Assembly (NCBI RefSeq): GCF_012516375.2
Contig: NZ_CP051204.2
Coordinates: 4,278,001-4,342,000, forward strand
Length of the DNA stretch: 64,000 nucleotides
Direction of reading: 5' to 3'
DNA from: Chitinophaga oryzae
GTDB lineage: Bacteria > Bacteroidota > Bacteroidia > Chitinophagales > Chitinophagaceae
The notes under the pieces are model-generated. The model was not told the DNA's origin and made no database searches. It saw only the letters and a program-made list of their open reading frames with translations. Position numbers and translations under genes: made by a program. The first letter of the stretch is position 1; every line of letters starts with the position of its first letter. Of the stretch, positions 55,201 through 64,000 are shown piece after piece.

Positions 55201-58200
55201 GCGTAGAAAAAGTGATCGTTGGCTGCAATCTCTCTTACGATACCACCAACAAGTCATTTCATTTCGAACCCGTTGTAACGCTGATCAACGTCACCCTGCC
55301 CGGCCAGCAGCCAAAAGCACAACTGACCTTGCAGGACTTCCTGGACCCGGGCTTTACCGCTGCGTTCCAAAATGGCTTTATGGTATTGCTGAATGCCGGT
55401 CTGCAAGCGGCATTTGAACAGGTAAAAGCCAAACCGCTCTTCCAGCAGGCCTACAGCCTCTTGTCCATGCTGGGGCTAACGATGACGCCCGACGGAGAAA
55501 CAGATATCCGCAATATACAGCTATACAATATCACAGACGGTTTGCTCGGTATCAACGCCGCAGGCTGGAACGGACTACTCGCCAATTTCGACACTTACAT
55601 ACAAACGCAATTCAATAGCCTGCTGGCCATAAAGGAACAGCGCAGCCTGCTCTTCAACTTCCTGTCAGAGATCTTCGGCATACAGTTCCCGAACTTCCCT
55701 GAGCCAGTGCTGCAGCTGTTACAGGGCATGGGCATCTGCGGACCTGCTGACGAAGGATATACCGTATATCCGTATGTGTTACTGGACTTGATCAGCAATC
55801 CCTACAAAACATTCCAACAACTTTATCAGCAACTGTTTGATATTGCAAACGTCGCCAACCTGAAACAACTGGCGGCGCATCTGTCCAGGAACCTGGGCCC
55901 CTACAAAACCGGCAGCTGGACCTTCAGCACCGATTCAAACGGCGTTATATCCTTTGGTATTCTACCGGCCGACGCATTCCAACTGGGCTCCTTCCTCCTT
56001 ACCAGTGGCGGCATACAGCTGGACCTCAGCAACGAAAAGCTGGAAGGAACAATGGATATTTACTGCGCAAACGTAGGTATAACGCTCAGATGTGGATTTA
56101 CGCTGAAGCTGGAAGCCGGCGTACTGAAACCTGCATTTACGGCATCCGCAGTATGGGGAGACGGCAGCAAACCAGCCGCTCAGGCTCTCCAACTTATACC
56201 GTTTAACACCAGCGACTTCCTCAACAACGTTGCTGACCTGGCCCCGGCTTTTACCCTCAATATTGTCCTCAACGCTATTTTTGAAGAACAGCTGCTGAAA
56301 AAATATCCGCTCGTCCAGCAGATTTTTATCGGACTGGGATTGGGAGAACAAATGCCAACGGAAAGCCTGGCAGTACAAAAATCGGTGAACAGACGGCATG
56401 CCGCTGCTACATCTGTTGCCGATCAGCAGTGGCAGATGCCAGCCCTCATGGGCATCCTCGAAAATCCGCTGGGATGGATCCTCTCCGACGATGTATTAGG
56501 TATTAACGGCAGATTCAGTATCTCAAAACTGGTGCAGATGCTCAGTCATCTGCCGGCAGTGCAAGCCTCCAATGGCATCAAAGTTACGCCTGACACCAAA
56601 GGGATGACTATCAGCGGCATGCCTTATGGCTTTGAAATTTCCATGAGTGGAGAAAATGAAGTAGCCACTTTCGGTTTTGATACCAAAGACCTTGTTATCA
56701 GCAACGAGTGGGGCACGTTGAACCTGCTGTCTTTCCAGATGAGCGTGGATAGTAATTACCAGCCCTCTTTCGCTGGTGAACTTACCGTTTCCACCGGCTC
56801 AAAAATAACCGTTCCATTTTTTGTCAACACCGGATATAACAAGGACTTTTTCCTCAACATCGCGCAGGGCAAACCAGGCACCCCGGATGGACTCGCGCTG
56901 CAATTACTGCCTTTCCTTGGATGGGGCACACTGGCCGAACAGGCAGCCCGGCTCGCAGCGGCGGCAGTTTTGAAGAATCTTGTTCCGATTGTATTACAGA
57001 AATTATCCGACAGCGGCGCTAAAGCATTCGTAGACAAACTCATTGCATTTGGCGATGCTGTCAATACCACAGCACTGGTAGACAACATCATCAAAGTATT
57101 GACACCATCTGCATTTGCGACTACTTCACAGCAGGACCTGCTCCAACAGATTGAACAGGTCGCGCTGGCGTGGTTACAGGAAAAATTCACGCCGGCGGGC
57201 GCTCCTGTAACGGTGCAGGGTTTAATTACTTTGCTCAAAGACGTAATGCCGGGTGTGTCTGCACAGGGCGGCAGATTAGCATTTACACCGGACAGTAAGA
57301 TACCGATCACCATTCTCGCAGGACTGAATGACAATGGGTTCTTAGGGCTGTGGGCTGCCTTCACCCTCCCCGACACACAGGTATTGAAAATACAAATTGC
57401 GGAAACCGGCGTTGGTGTAAAACTGGATGGAACCCTTGATTTCTCTTTTGCCCTGGACATGCTGATCCCTGTAGATGATAACAGCGGACCAGGTTTAACG
57501 TTTGCCTATGATTTAAACAAAGGATTCAATCTCGTATTCGACCCAACCAGCGATAGCACGGATTTCTCCAAACATTCAGATCTGGCAGTAGAACTGTTAC
57601 CGGATTTCTTCAGCAATCCTGCCGCTGATCCGGGCGCCATGCAACAGAGCGTAACCGATTGGTTATTGCAGGTGGTAAAAGTAGTGCTGCCACGATATGT
57701 TTCCCTCCTGGTGCTCAACATTCAAAAAGTGAAAGACTGGCTGGAAGCACCTATCGTGACTTCTGTTGCCGGTGCGCCTACACCTGCTGCACTGTTGACA
57801 GCGACGTCCCTCATCCTGAAGAACAATGGAAAATATGAACTGAACAGTATCGACAATCTTATCAAGCTAACACCATCCGGTTTCTTTGGCAACCTGTTCT
57901 ACACGCTGATGCAGACAGAATTAACCCTGTTGCAATTCGGCGATAAGAACAGTGGCAAAATCACCGTAGGCCCACGTGCAGGCAAGCAGGATTACTATGG
58001 CGTAAGAGTGGCGGCGCCTAACCTTAAACTCACTGCCCTGCCTAATCTCGTAGTGCAAATAGGTGCAGACGATACCGAATGGATCGATAAATCCAGTACC
58101 AATAAAATCACCGGAGAACCGGGCATAGGCTTCTACCTGCCTATTACTAAGTCGGGCAATAATGAACTGAATGTTGACTTCTCCCTGTTCAATTTATTGT

Positions 58201-61200
58201 TGTATAATCTCGGTTTTGATGTCGTTGGCACCAATGGCAAGCCTATTGTGGACCAGCCGCGGTTTAAAATTGGCGCAGTGCAGCCGAGAACGGTATTTGA
58301 ACTGGATTTCAAAGGCAATGCAAAACCTGGCCTGCAATTCGGCGCAGGCGTCACTTTGGCGAACATCGGATTATCGCTCGCGCCGGATAAACTGGCAGGT
58401 TCCGCAGGCACCAATCCCATTGCCAATAACATCCTCGGTTCAGGCAGTACAGCTGGTAACCCGCCTGTAAATCCCGAATTTTCCGTCAGCACCGCTTATA
58501 CCGACAAACTGTGGGTAAATCTGAAATCCAATACCGGTAACGGTTCGCAGGTAATCGTACCGATAGAACGATCTTTTGGCCCATTGTATATTGACAGCCT
58601 GGGCCTGGGTTGGGAAGACACAAATAAACTCCTTGACTTCCTGTTCTCCGGAAATGTGGCCCTGGCAGGCCTTAAAGCATCCGTGGTAGGTTTAACGGTA
58701 GGCGTTCCCGTTACTGACCCTACGAACTTCAGTTTATATAAGGCAGACCTCCAGGGATTGGACATCAGTTTCAACGGAGGGGCTGTTGCCATCAATGGCG
58801 GGTTCCTGAAAACAGAAACCATTGTCAATAATGCGAAGGTTATTATGTACAATGGTGTAGCGGTGATTAAAGCAGGCACCTTCTCGCTGATGGCGCTGGG
58901 CTCATACGCGGAAGTGCCGGTATCTCCCGCCCCGGGTGCACCCACCATGCCTTCCCTGTTCATATTCGCTGTGCTGAATTCGCCATTGGGCGGTCCTCCA
59001 TTCCTGTTTATTACAGGTATCGCGGCGGGCTTTAGTTTTAACCGTTCGCTGGTGATCCCTGATATTACCCAGGTACAGGACTTCCCGCTGTTGAAAGGCC
59101 TCGTGGATGGTACTTTTGCAGAAGGTGAAGATCCGGGCAAGGCGCTGGAACAACTGAGTTCGGTAGTGCATCCGGAAATAGGACAATACTGGCTGGCAGC
59201 AGGTGTGAAGTTTACTTCCTTCGAACTGCTGACCACCTCCGCCCTGCTGTTCCTCAGCTTTGGCAAGGAATGGGAAGTCAATTTGCTGGGGCTCAGCTTT
59301 ACCTCCCTGCCGCCAAAGATCCCAAGAAATCTGGCGCTGGCTTACTTCGAGCTGGCTATCAAAATATCCTTCCTTCCGGGAGATGGAATACTCTCCGCAG
59401 AAGCGCAACTGACACCCAACTCATTCGTATTATCGAAAGATGTGAAAGTGACCGGAGGGTTTGCCTTCTTCCTATGGTTTAAAAATATCAAAACGTCCAC
59501 CTACACTATACCTGCCGGTGATTTCGTCATCTCATTGGGTGGCTACCATCCTGATTTCAATAAGCCGGCATGGTACCCTACTGTTCCACGACTCGGGATG
59601 CAGTGGAAGATGGATATCTCCGTAGGCAGCATCAGTATTGCCGGAGGCGCCTACTTTGCATTATGCCCCACGGCTGTTATGGCGGGCGGATATCTCAACG
59701 TAGCCTATGAACTGGGCCCGTTGAAAGCATGGCTGAACGCATCTGCAGATTTCCTCATCGAATGGAATCCGTTCTACTTCAATGTAGGCATCAGCATCAC
59801 AGTGGGCGCATCTTTCGGAACAACTATCCTCGGTGTATCCATCACCATCCGCGCAGAACTTGGTGCTACTCTCCACCTGGAAGGCCCGCCAACACATGGT
59901 TATGTGAAAGTGGACTGGTACGTTATTTCCTTCACCATCCCTGTGGGCTCAGGAGAAACTGCCACCACCGACAAGAATATCACCTGGAAAGCGTTTGCCG
60001 ACGCCTTCCTGCCTCCCCCTGCATTACCGGGAAGCACGATGGGCAATGCCAAACGGAAAGTGAAGGCAGCAGATGAAGTGCCTGTGCAACAGGTCGTGAA
60101 ACTCAACCCGGACTATGGGCTGCTGAGCGATGATAACAGCCTCTGGACCATTCAACCCTATCCATTCACCCTTAGCGCCAAATCGTCGATTCCTGCATCC
60201 AATGTGGCTGTCACCAGCAGCAACTTCAGTCAGAAAGGCGTTCCTGTTGGGGTACGGCCAATGGGCTATGTCGATAACCTGAATGCTGCGCTGGTGATTA
60301 CGCTGACAGACAGCAAAGGTAATCCGGTAGATCTGTCGGCCCGCAAAATCAAAATGATCGTGGACACCAACGGCGCGCCATCCGCGATGTGGTCCCAGGA
60401 TCCGCTGGACCGCAACAAGCCGCCACAGAGCGATGATATGCTCATCCCTGGCGCTTCTTTCGGTATCATACTGGATGGTGATGAATACAATTACCTCGGT
60501 AATGTACCTGCATTCAACATAGAAAATCTCAAATACGATATTGGCGCGTACCGCATGCTGCCTTATAAGGCGGTTATCAAATTCCCGCCGGCAGCAAGAT
60601 ATCCGGCAAGCGATCAAAATAACGCCTATCACGTGATCATGCATTCCATCATGAGTGACCCTGTTATCATTCAGCGTAATAAGATCCTGGAAGGCATCGC
60701 TGCCAGCAACATACTGGCGCCGCTCAATCCGGACCTCAGTGTGATGGCCTCTTCCGCAGACATGATCCTGCAGGCGCTTCCTGTGATTGCACGACTGGCT
60801 GTCTTCCAAAACAATGGTGAACTGGAAGCTGCAAAGAAAATACAGCCGCCTGCAAGACCGCTGGCTGCAGCAAGTAGCGTCAAAAAGCTGAAAGCGCCGC
60901 AGCTGGTAGGTTTGGTGAAGAGGTATAAAGTGAACCGTAACCAGGCCTCCAAATCAGGTAATCCTCAGACTACCGTCAGGAGCCAGTATCAGGCGGTCAA
61001 CGACATTACCAGTAAAACGAAACGGCCGGCGATTGGCAGAGCAGCCGCTGAAGCCCTGGGCACCACCAAAATGTTATACGATGGAACGTCCGTTCTCTGG
61101 ACAGTGGATCATCGGGCTGCCACTACGCTACATCTGAAAGGAGATCTGCCGCTGCGCGTTGTTAGCTTCGACCGTCATGGCCGGCTCACCGGCATACACG

Positions 61201-61868
61201 CAGTAGTGGGCGAACAAAACATAAGCTTGGCCGAAGGTACCGCACAGGTGGCCGTTCAGGGTTATGAAGCCACCGGAGAAGGATTCATCGGCTGGGAAAT
61301 CAATTCACAGCTATTTAAGACCAACACCGTATGGGCGCTCGGCGATGCTGCCATGGTAAGGGTACAGAACAGTCAGCGTATACGCGTTCGCGGTACCCGT
61401 GCCCATACCGGGCTGATAGATGCGGCTGATCTGCTGTCACGCAACCAGGCAACAGACATCAACCAAAATACCCGTAGCGGCTGGATACAATCTGTATTCC
61501 CTGCAGACATCAGCTACATCGGCGTATTGCTGGAAGAGCAGACAGGTGCAGAAAGACTCGATGTGGCTATTGCTGCCGGCACTATCCCTTTGCAGGGCGC
61601 CAATCTGCCACCGGCACAGGTATACGAAACAGAGAAAGGCACGCTGCTGGTTTACCCTTGTACACCATCGGACAGTTACAATGCCATTCTGGCCATACCA
61701 AAAGATAATAAAGTGAAGATACTCGGTATGTATGGCTTGCCGGCATTACCGGCAGACAAGCGGACCATCAGCAACTTTACGCATCTGCGCAATGCAGGAC
61801 TGGATCTTACCAACTCAGTTGTAAAATCCGCTGTTGTTAGTATTCATTCCAAAAACCAGGCACTATGA
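52254..61868 (+). CDS. Giant DUF6603 domain-containing protein (locus B, 3204 aa)
   Basis: Start ATG 52254; a TTG at 52248 would add two residues. No signal peptide. The first ~1420 residues have no counterpart in locus A. They contain at least three repeats of ~260 residues marked by GTGTRMNPF, GSGTKDDPW and GAGTFDDPW (near 357, 613 and 876). From about residue 1420 the protein matches the 1433-aa locus A protein: the DUF6603 signature SPLGGPPFLFITGIAAGFSF (from ~2243), SLVIPDITQVQDFPLL, GGYHPDFNKPAWYPTVPRLG (~2430) and CPTAVMAGGYLNVAY. The C-terminal ~350 residues after this form a Lys/Gln-rich linker (RPLAAASSVKKLKAPQLV) and a beta domain. Composition is strongly beta; elongated shape is inferred. 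The stop overlaps the next start by ATGA. Confidence 0.8.
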   Translation: MINEISAAIPARHTQAMAGIGDNGLTFTGLDPVLASMGILIGLLTQPDPQQEVYQLNPNWFANPINNTQQGITANPEQFEKLLTSILGKIGGNALGIPIQDAALLGTWYPIKNGNDPTGFYLVSYQKENNGLKETVLGLGVLHTWKVPPGSPLLTVEVWGLMPFVAIGNGSFKITFTDQGYPISLGVATQGGDPKLPLVDINGISFDGVKFSAMIDVAASDPFSVSLEVLSLKIGSAPPANKSLADLLAISGQEMLEIATNLFMGALSYVFPNQQQYLNYITPLLGLTSQVPNLPDVTLPVMEWYNLFEVASNPAKYPEGVKTLFFNWFNALCTDPDALKGWISALSGFLGNSNLQITGTGTRMNPFRLAILNVSSIGQLDFSVATTVDEGGIRYFYPGFSFAGSNVPLGSSPAVFTAQANLELGQFGLSAQAVTASPEINFQFQFALQNKTTGQPLVSYDGNSVGSLTAGLVLGSDGKIVPDFSLNQVVTTATSFDKVNLLSPGELAEAGAAALSAALGTLIGIGTSNFADNIGALIGLITPASAKSNWPTTLPAPFSGTQMAHSILNPVKAWADYYLAVLQYANPVDGKAAFAYIIQEMALLLQQTVSGLNVTVTGSGTKDDPWMAGIALSSSSLPAYLTAFKQANTDNSIDLVMGLTLQPTITVAGVDIAPSLNMEALALHFPANGAGIDASWLPAVSARLQLPNGFMTPDLGGVVVSVSKSQLSAEWDRQRGWGWSMFVDSPKLIINGQDIILGQNLNFDQQTNLKDLVLNAVPAFSPFLVGALGALLMRVENRAALFAIGALGLIPDITKSPVFPAGLSWTGFQQLKLNSLSNPWPDLRNYLSATFGTAANAKSLLSLLSYVVNTQIEAAPATGGAGTFDDPWTFPLPAGFEGIAWYEGAGQILGLGAGRSNSWQYQITNGNDTTKFGFNLLARANALKYNLSTGTLLFDGQVPSFSLTGMLYNPDGMLVNLPASLGSVEKVIVGCNLSYDTTNKSFHFEPVVTLINVTLPGQQPKAQLTLQDFLDPGFTAAFQNGFMVLLNAGLQAAFEQVKAKPLFQQAYSLLSMLGLTMTPDGETDIRNIQLYNITDGLLGINAAGWNGLLANFDTYIQTQFNSLLAIKEQRSLLFNFLSEIFGIQFPNFPEPVLQLLQGMGICGPADEGYTVYPYVLLDLISNPYKTFQQLYQQLFDIANVANLKQLAAHLSRNLGPYKTGSWTFSTDSNGVISFGILPADAFQLGSFLLTSGGIQLDLSNEKLEGTMDIYCANVGITLRCGFTLKLEAGVLKPAFTASAVWGDGSKPAAQALQLIPFNTSDFLNNVADLAPAFTLNIVLNAIFEEQLLKKYPLVQQIFIGLGLGEQMPTESLAVQKSVNRRHAAATSVADQQWQMPALMGILENPLGWILSDDVLGINGRFSISKLVQMLSHLPAVQASNGIKVTPDTKGMTISGMPYGFEISMSGENEVATFGFDTKDLVISNEWGTLNLLSFQMSVDSNYQPSFAGELTVSTGSKITVPFFVNTGYNKDFFLNIAQGKPGTPDGLALQLLPFLGWGTLAEQAARLAAAAVLKNLVPIVLQKLSDSGAKAFVDKLIAFGDAVNTTALVDNIIKVLTPSAFATTSQQDLLQQIEQVALAWLQEKFTPAGAPVTVQGLITLLKDVMPGVSAQGGRLAFTPDSKIPITILAGLNDNGFLGLWAAFTLPDTQVLKIQIAETGVGVKLDGTLDFSFALDMLIPVDDNSGPGLTFAYDLNKGFNLVFDPTSDSTDFSKHSDLAVELLPDFFSNPAADPGAMQQSVTDWLLQVVKVVLPRYVSLLVLNIQKVKDWLEAPIVTSVAGAPTPAALLTATSLILKNNGKYELNSIDNLIKLTPSGFFGNLFYTLMQTELTLLQFGDKNSGKITVGPRAGKQDYYGVRVAAPNLKLTALPNLVVQIGADDTEWIDKSSTNKITGEPGIGFYLPITKSGNNELNVDFSLFNLLLYNLGFDVVGTNGKPIVDQPRFKIGAVQPRTVFELDFKGNAKPGLQFGAGVTLANIGLSLAPDKLAGSAGTNPIANNILGSGSTAGNPPVNPEFSVSTAYTDKLWVNLKSNTGNGSQVIVPIERSFGPLYIDSLGLGWEDTNKLLDFLFSGNVALAGLKASVVGLTVGVPVTDPTNFSLYKADLQGLDISFNGGAVAINGGFLKTETIVNNAKVIMYNGVAVIKAGTFSLMALGSYAEVPVSPAPGAPTMPSLFIFAVLNSPLGGPPFLFITGIAAGFSFNRSLVIPDITQVQDFPLLKGLVDGTFAEGEDPGKALEQLSSVVHPEIGQYWLAAGVKFTSFELLTTSALLFLSFGKEWEVNLLGLSFTSLPPKIPRNLALAYFELAIKISFLPGDGILSAEAQLTPNSFVLSKDVKVTGGFAFFLWFKNIKTSTYTIPAGDFVISLGGYHPDFNKPAWYPTVPRLGMQWKMDISVGSISIAGGAYFALCPTAVMAGGYLNVAYELGPLKAWLNASADFLIEWNPFYFNVGISITVGASFGTTILGVSITIRAELGATLHLEGPPTHGYVKVDWYVISFTIPVGSGETATTDKNITWKAFADAFLPPPALPGSTMGNAKRKVKAADEVPVQQVVKLNPDYGLLSDDNSLWTIQPYPFTLSAKSSIPASNVAVTSSNFSQKGVPVGVRPMGYVDNLNAALVITLTDSKGNPVDLSARKIKMIVDTNGAPSAMWSQDPLDRNKPPQSDDMLIPGASFGIILDGDEYNYLGNVPAFNIENLKYDIGAYRMLPYKAVIKFPPAARYPASDQNNAYHVIMHSIMSDPVIIQRNKILEGIAASNILAPLNPDLSVMASSADMILQALPVIARLAVFQNNGELEAAKKIQPPARPLAAASSVKKLKAPQLVGLVKRYKVNRNQASKSGNPQTTVRSQYQAVNDITSKTKRPAIGRAAAEALGTTKMLYDGTSVLWTVDHRAATTLHLKGDLPLRVVSFDRHGRLTGIHAVVGEQNISLAEGTAQVAVQGYEATGEGFIGWEINSQLFKTNTVWALGDAAMVRVQNSQRIRVRGTRAHTGLIDAADLLSRNQATDINQNTRSGWIQSVFPADISYIGVLLEEQTGAERLDVAIAAGTIPLQGANLPPAQVYETEKGTLLVYPCTPSDSYNAILAIPKDNKVKILGMYGLPALPADKRTISNFTHLRNAGLDLTNSVVKSAVVSIHSKNQAL

Positions 61869-63385
61869 CATCCCGTTTTGATACCAATCCCGGCACTATC
61901 GGCCCGGGTATGATACGCTTCTACGATGCGATCCTTAATCCGCTGGAAGCCGGCGAATATACCCTCAAAGCCGAGCAGCAGGTTAAAGACCTGCCGGGAG
62001 AAACGCCACCGCCCTATGTGGCCACACAACAGCTGGTCGTGGACGGTCCCAGGTATAATATCAGCCCTGCCGACATCCACATGGTATATCCTCCGGCTAA
62101 CCAGGAAGGCCTCTATGATACCGTGATGCCCAATATGGTATTTACCAACTTTGCACTGCCCTGGGCCAGAGACATCGACCCTGCGGTAAAAACAAACAGT
62201 AATCTCTCCGCCAAAGACGGCGATGGAAACCCCATTCCATGGATTGGATTATTAACCATATACCCCGATGAACTGGCTGGCAGCGGCGGCACTGCAAAAG
62301 CAGGCGCGCCGCAAACCGTAACCGTGTCTGAACTGGTTCATCCTAAAGATCCGAAAATACTTCCACCCGCGCTGGGCGATTTATTCGGCGCAGAAGATAC
62401 GCAGGTATCTGTAGTAGACCTAGACATCGCCTATTTCCAGTCCATCTGCCCCAGCATCGATGAGCTACCCTTTCTGGCCCATGCCCGGGAAGTAAATACG
62501 GATGGGAAAATTCTGCTGGGCATGGATGACGATGGCTGCTTTTCACTTGTATTCAGCAACAGGCTGCCGGTGGCCCCCGGGCAGAATACCATGTACCTTG
62601 TGTCTTATGAAGGACACCAGGCACATCTTCATGGCAGCACTATCAGCGGGGACTATACGAAAATACGGCTGGTATTATTGGGGACCTGGCAGTTTAAGGC
62701 CCTGGATGCACAAGGCAGTTTCATCCAGTTGATGGCCAATCTTTGTTTACCAGGCAGAGGTGGGGTAAAACTGCTCCAGATGCCCCTTTCAGACGAAACC
62801 GGGCAGATATCCGAAGACGCGCAGAAAGCCATCCAGATGGGTTATGTGCCCATACAGAATAACATGCGGCAGGGAGAAGAAAGCACCTCCTGGTACAGAG
62901 GACCATTCGTACCCTCTCCGACCAAACGCGATTTCTCCTATGGCCCCTATCATTACAGCGACCATGCCATTCATTATGATCCGGAAAACGGATTGTTTAA
63001 TCATGCCTATAGCAGTGCATGGCAGACAGGCCGTTTGCTGGCATTGTCCGATTCCAATTTTTCGTCCGCCATGTTCAACTGGAGAAATAATTATCTCAAC
63101 AGCATCGTCAACTCCACGAAACAACTGGATGGGGAAAAAATGATGGCCATTGCCGGAGAGGCGCATGGCATGATGCCGGCAGCGCATGCGCGGGCAGCAG
63201 TGGGTATGCTGCTGGCAGGCGGCTTCAGTAAGGTAAAATGGCCACAGATTCTGAGCCGCACAGAAAGGGTGTTACAGGAAGGACTACCCGGCGTACTGAG
63301 TGAAGAAGAGAAAATCGCCATTGTGGAAAACGACGCAGATCCATTATTAATGCTTGTTAAAAAAATAAAAGGAGAACCGCTATGA
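61865..63385 (+). CDS. Locus B protein matching the N-terminal part of the 762-aa locus A protein
   Basis: 506 aa, no signal peptide. It aligns with residues ~1-430 of the 18448 protein: YDTVMPNMVFTNFALPWARD, CPSIDELPFLAHAREVNTDG, LVSYEGHQAHLHG, GYVPIQNNMRQGEESTSWYR then GPF, and SSAWQTGRLLALSDSNF. The remaining ~80 residues are helical and partly charged (GMLLAGGFSKVKWPQ, LSEEEKIAIVENDADPLL). It overlaps the DUF6603 gene by 4 bp (ATGA) and the next gene by 4 bp (ATGA), so translation of all three is probably coupled. Family unrecognised. Confidence 0.75.
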   Translation: MTSRFDTNPGTIGPGMIRFYDAILNPLEAGEYTLKAEQQVKDLPGETPPPYVATQQLVVDGPRYNISPADIHMVYPPANQEGLYDTVMPNMVFTNFALPWARDIDPAVKTNSNLSAKDGDGNPIPWIGLLTIYPDELAGSGGTAKAGAPQTVTVSELVHPKDPKILPPALGDLFGAEDTQVSVVDLDIAYFQSICPSIDELPFLAHAREVNTDGKILLGMDDDGCFSLVFSNRLPVAPGQNTMYLVSYEGHQAHLHGSTISGDYTKIRLVLLGTWQFKALDAQGSFIQLMANLCLPGRGGVKLLQMPLSDETGQISEDAQKAIQMGYVPIQNNMRQGEESTSWYRGPFVPSPTKRDFSYGPYHYSDHAIHYDPENGLFNHAYSSAWQTGRLLALSDSNFSSAMFNWRNNYLNSIVNSTKQLDGEKMMAIAGEAHGMMPAAHARAAVGMLLAGGFSKVKWPQILSRTERVLQEGLPGVLSEEEKIAIVENDADPLLMLVKKIKGEPL

Positions 63386-64000
63386 AATCATGGGGAAACA
63401 GAGATGCCGTCATCACAGACGTAACAAGGAAATTGTTGGCTGCCAGGGAAGGAAACTATCCTTTTCCCGATTTGCCGGACAACCTGACTAACTGGCTGGC
63501 CCAACTCACCCTGCTGTACGGCGTACCGGTAGAATACATGGTAGCAGATAATCGCATGCTGCCACTGGAATCCATGCGGTTCTTTTACATAGACAGGAAC
63601 TGGCTGGACCGGCTGGTAGACGGCGCCCTCAGCGTAGGCGTGCTTTCATCCAGGGAGCAGGTGTTTAACGAAACTTTCTACGAAGACATCTATGCCCAGA
63701 TAGACGTACGGCAAATGCAGCTGCGCGCCAATCTGCGAAATGAAACACCTCCGGCTGTAACGGCCGCCGGTGGCGGCATGACAGGCGTGATATTTCGCTC
63801 CGTTGTAGTGTCGGGATGGCCGGGGCTGGAAATAGAAGCGTATAAAGACAAAGTGCTGCTGAAAATACTGCGTATGGACCGCCTGTCTGACAACACCATG
63901 CTTTGTATCTGGGAAGACCTTCCGGATACCGTAAATTTCATAGAGCCTTCCGAAGGGCTGCATTTTGGCGTTATCATGGACCCGGGCGCCGATACCTTCA
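63382..64000 (+). CDS. Locus B protein matching the C-terminal part of the 762-aa locus A protein, 3'-truncated
   Basis: Open from ATG 63382 to the window end, 206 residues visible. LTNWLAQLTLLYGVPVEYMV, ADNRMLPLESMRFFYIDRNW and LDRLVDGALSVGV align with LSDWLAKVKLLYPVPFRKLI, ADERMLPNESLRFFYVDLNW and DGAMSFGI of the 18448 protein, followed by TGVIFRSVVVSGWPGLEI (versus SGFLLRSDMVKAWPTLVI) and EGLHFGVIMDPG. The block is highly conserved between loci. A GGAG motif at 63371 gives a plausible ribosome site, unusual for this organism. In locus A this module is fused to the previous one, so the two proteins probably interact. Confidence 0.78.
   Translation, partial: MKSWGNRDAVITDVTRKLLAAREGNYPFPDLPDNLTNWLAQLTLLYGVPVEYMVADNRMLPLESMRFFYIDRNWLDRLVDGALSVGVLSSREQVFNETFYEDIYAQIDVRQMQLRANLRNETPPAVTAAGGGMTGVIFRSVVVSGWPGLEIEAYKDKVLLKILRMDRLSDNTMLCIWEDLPDTVNFIEPSEGLHFGVIMDPGADTF

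Noticed and set aside
1..64000. tRNA, rRNA, insertion sequences and attachment sites
   Set aside because: I looked for them while reading both strands and found no convincing example; a covariance-model and IS search would be needed to exclude small RNAs.

Overview
The window reads as a chromosomal segment of a Bacteroidota bacterium, most likely a Chitinophaga-type member of the Chitinophagaceae. The support is two SusC/SusD pairs, an ECF sigma/FecR relay, a type IX secretion sorting domain, Bacteroidota-style class I lanthipeptide leaders, PVC-type heme-binding dehydrogenase architecture and few Shine-Dalgarno sites. I see no rRNA, tRNA, CRISPR array, transposase or integrase.

Layout. (1) 1-2254: end of an AraC regulator, a short-chain dehydrogenase and two DUF3592 membrane proteins. 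(2) 2564-3559: two tandem lanthipeptide-like precursors and a small secreted Cys-containing protein. (3) 3607-11885, minus strand: ECF sigma, FecR, SusC with an STN domain, SusD and a TlpA-like thioredoxin broken by a frameshift. A second copy of the small secreted protein (12076-12480) lies on the other side. (4) 12827-28274, plus strand, 'locus A': seven tightly packed genes. They encode an unrecognised 424-aa protein, a 1433-aa DUF6603 protein, unrecognised 762-aa and 1262-aa proteins, and three fibre-like paralogues with an Ig-like module. (5) 28249-32396: an Old Yellow Enzyme and four small accessory genes. (6) 32410-45624, minus strand: a polysaccharide utilisation operon with SusC, SusD, a DUF5017 lipoprotein, an enolase-superfamily enzyme (frameshifted), a chondroitinase-type PL8 lyase and a heme-binding dehydrogenase. 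A divergent SGNH/CE6 esterase follows at 46234-47031. (7) 47691-64000 and beyond, plus strand, 'locus B': a 203-aa protein, three glycine-rich collagen-like proteins, a tandem-domain class 3 lipase, a 3204-aa DUF6603 protein, and two overlapping genes that together match the single 762-aa protein of locus A. The window ends inside the second of these.

The most novel material is the pair of related DUF6603 loci. They share three recognisable protein modules in the same order. They encode very large beta-rich proteins without visible signal peptides, and each adds different adhesin-like or enzymatic accessories: Ig/fibre proteins in A, polyglycine proteins and a lipase in B. I read this as an undescribed multi-protein assembly, possibly surface or extracellular, but its function is not established by the sequence.

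Two genes (TlpA-like, enolase-like) carry what look like single-base deletions in C-runs. These could be real or sequencing artefacts. All family assignments are from reading motifs by eye; no database search was run.
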